Notes under the pieces: generated by a model
Told to the model about the DNA's origin: nothing
What the model saw: the letters and a program-made list of their open reading frames with translations, nothing else
Databases searched by the model: none
Program-made: the position numbers and the translations under genes
Assembly (NCBI GenBank): GCA_016880225.1
Contig: JAEHDT010000075.1
Coordinates: 1 to 21,688 of the forward strand
Length of the DNA: 21,688 bases
Origin: Gemmatimonadota bacterium
GTDB lineage: Bacteria > Gemmatimonadota > Gemmatimonadetes > Gemmatimonadales > GWC2-71-9
Reading direction: 5' to 3'
Shown: in pieces, positions 16,987 to 21,688 of the stretch
Numbering within the stretch: the first letter of the stretch is position 1
Layout: each line of letters opens with the position of its first letter

Positions 16987-18255
16987 TCAGCCGGCGAGCC
17001 AGAGACCCAGAGCGCACGCCGCGGCGACCGCGCCGAGTCCCGCCGCTGCCTGGCGCCGGAACGGCGGCGATCCGAGGCCGAGCGTGAGGCAGAGCTTGAA
17101 CAGGGCGCTCGCGAGCGCGCCGACAGCCAGCGCCTTCGCTGCCACCGGCAGTGAGGCGGGAGAAGCCGCGAGGCGCGCCATAGAGAAGGCGAGCGCGTCC
17201 ATGTCGCTGATCCCGACGATGGCGGCGGACGTGAGGACGCCGGGGGTTCCCCACAGCTGCTGCGCGAGGGGTATGAGCATCAGCACGACTTGAAAGCCGA
17301 CCGCCATCTTGATCGCGGACACGAGCCCCAGGGGGCTGCGCATCTCGGCCGGGTTATCGGGTGGGTGCGATGGCCGACGCACCAGGGCGAGCGCTACGAC
17401 GGCGCTGCCGACGAGCAGTGCCGGAAGCAGGTACCAGAGCGACGCCACGGCGAACGCCGGATTGAGCACGGCGCCCACGAGCAGGACCCGCGGCAGCACG
17501 ACCGTGCCGGCTCCCACGACGCCGAGGGCCAGGGCAGAGCTGAGTGCCGGCTCCGCCCGGCTGCGCCGCGCGAAGCTCAGCGTGACCGCGGTGGACGAGA
17601 CGACCCCCCCGAGTAGCCCGGTGACGGCGTAGCCGCGCGTCGCGCCCACGGCCCGGCGGGCAAGGTATCCGGCGAAGCTCAACCCCGAGAACAGCAGCAC
17701 CACGGTCCACAACGCCCGCGGCCGGATGCTGTCGAACGGGCCGTAAGGTCCCTCCGGGAGGAGGGGCAGGATGACCAGTGCCAGCACCGCGAACTGCAGC
17801 GCGGCACCCATTTCGCGCTCGCCGATGCGGCGCACGAGCTGCTGGATGCGGCCTTTTTCCACGAGGGCCAGCACGATGACCGATACCGCCGCGCTCGTGA
17901 GCAGCGGGAATCCCAGCCCGGCGACGGCGCCGAGCGCGAGCACGGCGAGCGCCGCGACCTCGGTCGTGCCCTCGATGTCGGCGGGATTGCGCCGGGCCGC
18001 CATGATGTACGCGGCCACGGTGAGGGCGATGCCGCCGGCCAGCACCAGGGCGGCGAGCAGTACGAGCCCACCGGTGGCGAGCCAGCCGGCCAGCCCGCCG
18101 AGGGTTCCGAGCAGGAGGAAGGTGCGCGCGCCCGCGAACCGCGCCGCCGGGCCGGAGGCGTGGCCCGACCACTCGCGCTCGATGCCGACGGCGAGACCGG
18201 CCAGGGCGGCGACGCTCAGATCGCCCGCCACGTCGAGACCGAGGGTGAGGCTCAT
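16987..18255 (-). CDS. MgtC/SapB and DUF4010 fusion membrane protein
   Basis: 422 residues, strongly hydrophobic with about 11-13 helices. The N-terminal third shows the MgtC pattern LAVGIEREWSGHASG followed by ARTFLLLGTLGGLAGW. The remainder is the DUF4010 membrane domain, with GATRGYAVTGLLGGVVSSTAVTLSFARRS and AAIVGISDMDALAFSMA. Family members are poorly understood inner-membrane proteins linked to magnesium or phosphate limitation. It is divergent from the ABC exporter operon, and direct repeats CTTCA-N6-CTTCA lie 12 bases before a TAGCGT box that is six bases before this ATG. Regulation by a PhoB/OmpR-type response regulator and a leaderless transcript are therefore likely. Its 3' end is 11 bases from the convergent RNase gene. 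Confidence 0.88.
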   Translation of the reverse strand: MSLTLGLDVAGDLSVAALAGLAVGIEREWSGHASGPAARFAGARTFLLLGTLGGLAGWLATGGLVLLAALVLAGGIALTVAAYIMAARRNPADIEGTTEVAALAVLALGAVAGLGFPLLTSAAVSVIVLALVEKGRIQQLVRRIGEREMGAALQFAVLALVILPLLPEGPYGPFDSIRPRALWTVVLLFSGLSFAGYLARRAVGATRGYAVTGLLGGVVSSTAVTLSFARRSRAEPALSSALALGVVGAGTVVLPRVLLVGAVLNPAFAVASLWYLLPALLVGSAVVALALVRRPSHPPDNPAEMRSPLGLVSAIKMAVGFQVVLMLIPLAQQLWGTPGVLTSAAIVGISDMDALAFSMARLAASPASLPVAAKALAVGALASALFKLCLTLGLGSPPFRRQAAAGLGAVAAACALGLWLAG

Positions 18256-18261
18256 GGTCGT

Positions 18262-18267
18262 ACGCTA
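18262..18267 (-). promoter_or_regulatory. Candidate -10 box of the MgtC/DUF4010 gene
   Basis: TAGCGT lies six bases before the ATG at 18255 and 12 bases after the nearest TGAAG repeat (CTTCA on this strand). There is no -35 hexamer, as in activator-dependent promoters where bound regulator replaces it. Confidence 0.4.
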
Positions 18268-18279
18268 GGCACGGTGCGG

Positions 18280-18315
18280 TGAAGTCGGGCTGAAGATCGC
18301 TTCAGGCAACCTTCA
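18280..18315. promoter_or_regulatory. Symmetric four-repeat operator between divergent genes
   Basis: The array reads TGAAG-N6-TGAAG-N4-CTTCA-N6-CTTCA, a 36-base site in which each direct-repeat pair has 11-base periodicity and the two pairs mirror each other. Tandem half-sites one helical turn apart are the binding mode of PhoB/OmpR-family response regulators. One pair faces the MgtC/DUF4010 gene and the other faces the ABC exporter, so a single regulator may control both. Confidence 0.6.
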
Positions 18316-18358
18316 GACTCGCGCCATCGCGGGCCCGCTAGCCTGCACCAGCGAGCCT

Positions 18359-19110
<752 letters not shown>

Positions 19111-19117
<7 letters not shown>

Positions 19118-21486
19118 CGCGTCTCAAGGCGCTCGACCGCAAGCTGCTGCGCGACCTGTGGCACCTGCGCGGACAGGTGGCGGCGATCGCGGTGGTGGTG
19201 GCGTGCGGTGTCGCGACCGTGGTTACGACGCGCACCTCGTACAGCTCGCTGCTCGCCTCGCGCGCCGCCTATTACGGCGACTACCGGTTCGCCGACGTGT
19301 TTGCGCACGTGACCCGGGCGCCGGAAGCGCTGCGTGCGCGGCTCGCGGCCATCGGGGGCGTGGCCGAGGTGGACACGCGAATCGTCACCGAGGTGACACT
19401 CGACGTGCCGGGGCTCGCCGAGCCCGCGACAGGGCGGCTCGTATCGATCCCGGAACGGCGGCGGCCGATCCTCAACGACCTGCACCTCCGGCGCGGGCGC
19501 TGGCCCGAGCCGGGTCGGCGCGACGAGGTGATGGTGAGCGAGGCGTTCGCCGAGGCGAACGGCCTTGCCGTCGGTGGCACGATCGGAGCGGTGATCAACG
19601 GTCGCTGGGATCGCCTGAGGATCGTGGGCGTCGCGCTCTCGCCCGAATACGTGTACGAGATCGGCGCGGGCGGCCTGTTCCCGGACAACCGCCGCTTCGG
19701 CGTGTTGTGGATGAGCCGGGACGCGCTGGGACCGGCGTTCGACATGATGGGCGCGTTCAACGACGTGTCGCTCACGCTCACGCCGGGGGCGGTCGAGGCC
19801 GACGTGATCACCCGAGTCGACCGGTTGCTGGCGCGCTACGGGGGGCTCGGCGCTTACGGCCGCAGCGATCAGGTGTCGGCGCGATTCCTGAACGACGAGA
19901 TCGCGCAGAACCGGGTCTCGGGGACCGTCATCCCGGCGATCTTCCTGGGCATCGCCGCGTTTTTGTTGAACATCGTACTCGCCCGGCTCGTGAGCACGGA
20001 GCGTGAGCAGATCGGGGTTCTCAAGGCGTTCGGATACAGCGACCGGTCGGTGGGCTGGCACTACCTGAAGCTCGCGCTCGTCGCACTGTTCATCGGTGCA
20101 GTCGCGGGGATCGCGCTGGGGCTATGGTTCGCGGGCTTGACCAACGCAAACTATGCGGAGTTCTATCGCTTCCCGACGTTCGTGTTTCGTCTCGACTGGA
20201 CGGCGGTGGGACTCGCCCTGCTCGTGACGCTCGGCGCGGCCGTCCTCGGGGCGGCAGGCGCGGTGCGACGCGTAGTGGCGCTGCCGCCCGCGACGGCGAT
20301 GCTCCCGGAGCCGCCCGCGCGGTTCCGTCGCGGCCTGCTGGAGCGGCTCGGACTCGATCGGCTGCTTGCGGCACCGGGGCGCATCATCGCCCGCAACCTC
20401 GAGCGCCGTCCCGTCAAGGCCGCCCTGTCCGCCCTCGGCATCGGGTTCGCGGTAGCGATCCTCATGGTGGGGCGATTCTTCATAGACGCGATGCTGTACA
20501 TGGCGGACGTGCAGTTCCGCCACGTCCAGCGCGAGAACTTGAGCGTGGTCTTCAACGCGCCTCGCCCGCCGGCGGTACGGATCGAGCTCGAGCGCCTTCC
20601 CGGCGTGCTCCGTGCGGAGGGATACCGCTCGGTCGCGGTGCGGCTTCTGGCCGGCCATCACAGCCGCCGTACGGCCCTGCTGGGGCTCGACCCAGCAGGG
20701 GAGCTGCGCCGCCTGATCGGCCGCGACCTCCGCCCGGTGGCGCTCCCCGCGGAGGGCGTGGTGCTCACGGCGAAGCTCGGGCAGATCCTGCGGGTGGCGC
20801 CGGGCGACACCATCACGGTCGAGGTGCTCGAGGGGGCACGGCCGGTGCGACGGGTGGCGGTGGCCGGATTCGTGGACGAGCTGCTCGGCCTCTCGGCCTA
20901 CATGGACCGGGGCACGCTGAACCGCCTGTTGTGGGAGGGGGGAACTCTGTCGGGCGCCTTCCTGCGTGTCGATCCGCTGGCGGCGCCCGCGCTGTACGGC
21001 AAGCTCAAGCGGCTGCCGGGCGTGGCGGGTGTCGCGAGCCGCGACGCGGCGCTCGCGAGCTTCGAAGCCACGCTCGCCACGAGCATCGGCCTCGTCACGA
21101 CGATCCTCATCGGGTTCGCCGGCGCGCTCGCGGTCGCGATGGTGTACAACGCGGCACGCATCGCGCTGTCGGAGCGGGCGCGGGAGCTCGCCAGTCTTCG
21201 GGTGCTCGGCTTCACGCGAGGCGAGATCTCCCTGATGCTGCTCGGCGAGCAGGGGATCCTCACGCTGGCGGGGATCGCGGCGGGCTTCGCGATGGGATAC
21301 GGCTTCTGCAGCGTGCTGTCCGGCCTGTACCAGTGGGAGCTGTTCAGGATTCCGCTCATCGTGAGCAGGCAGACATACGCCTTCGCCGCGGTCGTCATCG
21401 TCGGCGCGGCGGCCGCGTCCGGACTGCTCATCAGGCGGCGGCTGGACCGGCTGGACCTCGTCGCCGTCTTGAAGACCAGGGAGTGA
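19111..21486 (+). CDS. ABC transporter permease with two FtsX domains
   Basis: 791 residues with eight predicted membrane helices. One is N-terminal (GQVAAIAVVVACGVATVV), and three follow a first periplasmic domain (VIPAIFLGIAAFLLNIVLA, ALVALFIGAVAGIALGLWF and VGLALLVTLGAAVLGAAGAV). A fifth (ALGIGFAVAILMVGRFFIDAM) precedes a second periplasmic domain, and the last three are ILIGFAGALAVAMVYNAARI, GILTLAGIAAGFAMGYG and FAAVVIVGAAAASGLL. This duplicated FtsX layout is unlike four-helix MacB or LolC and resembles large MacB-like exporters. Both FtsX cores carry the segment before the coupling helix (EREQIGVLKAFG and RARELASLRVLG). The start is GTG at 19111, overlapping the ATPase stop. The adaptor gene lies seven bases downstream. 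Confidence 0.9.
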
Positions 21487-21493
21487 GTGGGCG

Positions 21494-21688
21494 ATGAAGC
21501 TGACGCCGAAGCGCATCGGAGTCGGGGCCGCGGTGGCGCTCGCCGCGGGGGGCGCGATCTGGCTGCTGCGGCCGGCCCCGCTCCCGGTGGAAACCGCGCC
21601 GGTGACGCGAGGGCTGCTTCAGGTCACGGTGGACGAGGAAGGCGAGACGCGCGTGCGCGACCGGTACGTCGTCGCCGCTCCGGTCGCC
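21494..21688 (+). CDS. HlyD/MacA-type periplasmic adaptor subunit (partial, cut by window end)
   Basis: The first 65 codons of a membrane-fusion protein. A short basic start (MKLTPKR) precedes one membrane helix (IGVGAAVALAAGGAIWLL). The segment LPVETAPVTRGLLQVTVDEEGETRVRDRY that follows is the typical opening of HlyD/MacA-like adaptors, where the first beta strands lead into the barrel-sandwich (lipoyl-like) domain. It follows the permease stop by seven bases and closes the exporter operon seen here. The remainder lies beyond the window, so neither the hairpin nor an outer-membrane partner can be judged. Confidence 0.8.
   Translation, partial: MKLTPKRIGVGAAVALAAGGAIWLLRPAPLPVETAPVTRGLLQVTVDEEGETRVRDRYVVAAPVA

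Overview
The window is GC-rich, densely packed bacterial DNA. I see no phage, insertion sequence, CRISPR array or rRNA. A run of three small outer-membrane barrels ending in Phe-His, the composition, and several TAnnnT boxes lying 6-7 bases before start codons that lack a Shine-Dalgarno sequence would fit a Gemmatimonadota-like diderm. That placement is an inference from style, not from a marker gene. No stretch longer than about 300 bases lacks a gene. The longest gaps are 808-1085 (a leader and attenuator) and 6951-7198 (promoters and an inverted repeat).

Left part (1-5020). A complete prephenate dehydratase gene (pheA, minus strand) is preceded by what reads as a full transcription attenuator. 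It has a sigma-70-like promoter, a 28-codon leader ORF with three Phe codons in seven positions, a possible antiterminator segment, and a 12-bp perfect terminator stem with a short U-run. Next, on the plus strand, is tRNA-Cys(GCA). It is followed after 12 bases by a single-domain response regulator that has a good ribosome binding site but ATC where ATG is expected. Then comes a tightly overlapping four-gene minus-strand operon: luciferase-like flavin monooxygenase, stand-alone adenylation enzyme, GNAT acyltransferase and acyl carrier protein. It looks like a small carrier-protein-bound amino-acid tailoring pathway of unknown product.

Middle part (5148-13703). A PII protein and the ammonium transporter AmtB form an operon with a 4-base overlap. 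The PII protein lacks both the usual uridylylation tyrosine (Tyr51) and Gln39. Three tandem paralogous outer-membrane barrel genes follow on the plus strand, each with a single cysteine pair in its mature part. After them is a two-gene unit: a TPR plus clan-A-type glycoside hydrolase protein and a TPR plus YaiO-like outer-membrane barrel, probably for envelope or extracellular polysaccharide.

Right part (13263-21688). A MarR-family repressor faces a DoxX-family membrane protein across a perfect palindrome resembling the Bacillus MhqR (quinone-stress) box. Then come a sulfide:quinone-reductase-like flavoprotein and a beta-CASP metallo-beta-lactamase RNase. An MgtC/DUF4010 membrane protein is divergent from an ABC exporter unit (ATPase, eight-helix FtsX-type permease, and an HlyD-type adaptor cut by the window end). 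The space between them holds a symmetric array of four 5-base repeats, two per promoter with 11-base periodicity, of the kind bound by PhoB/OmpR-family regulators.
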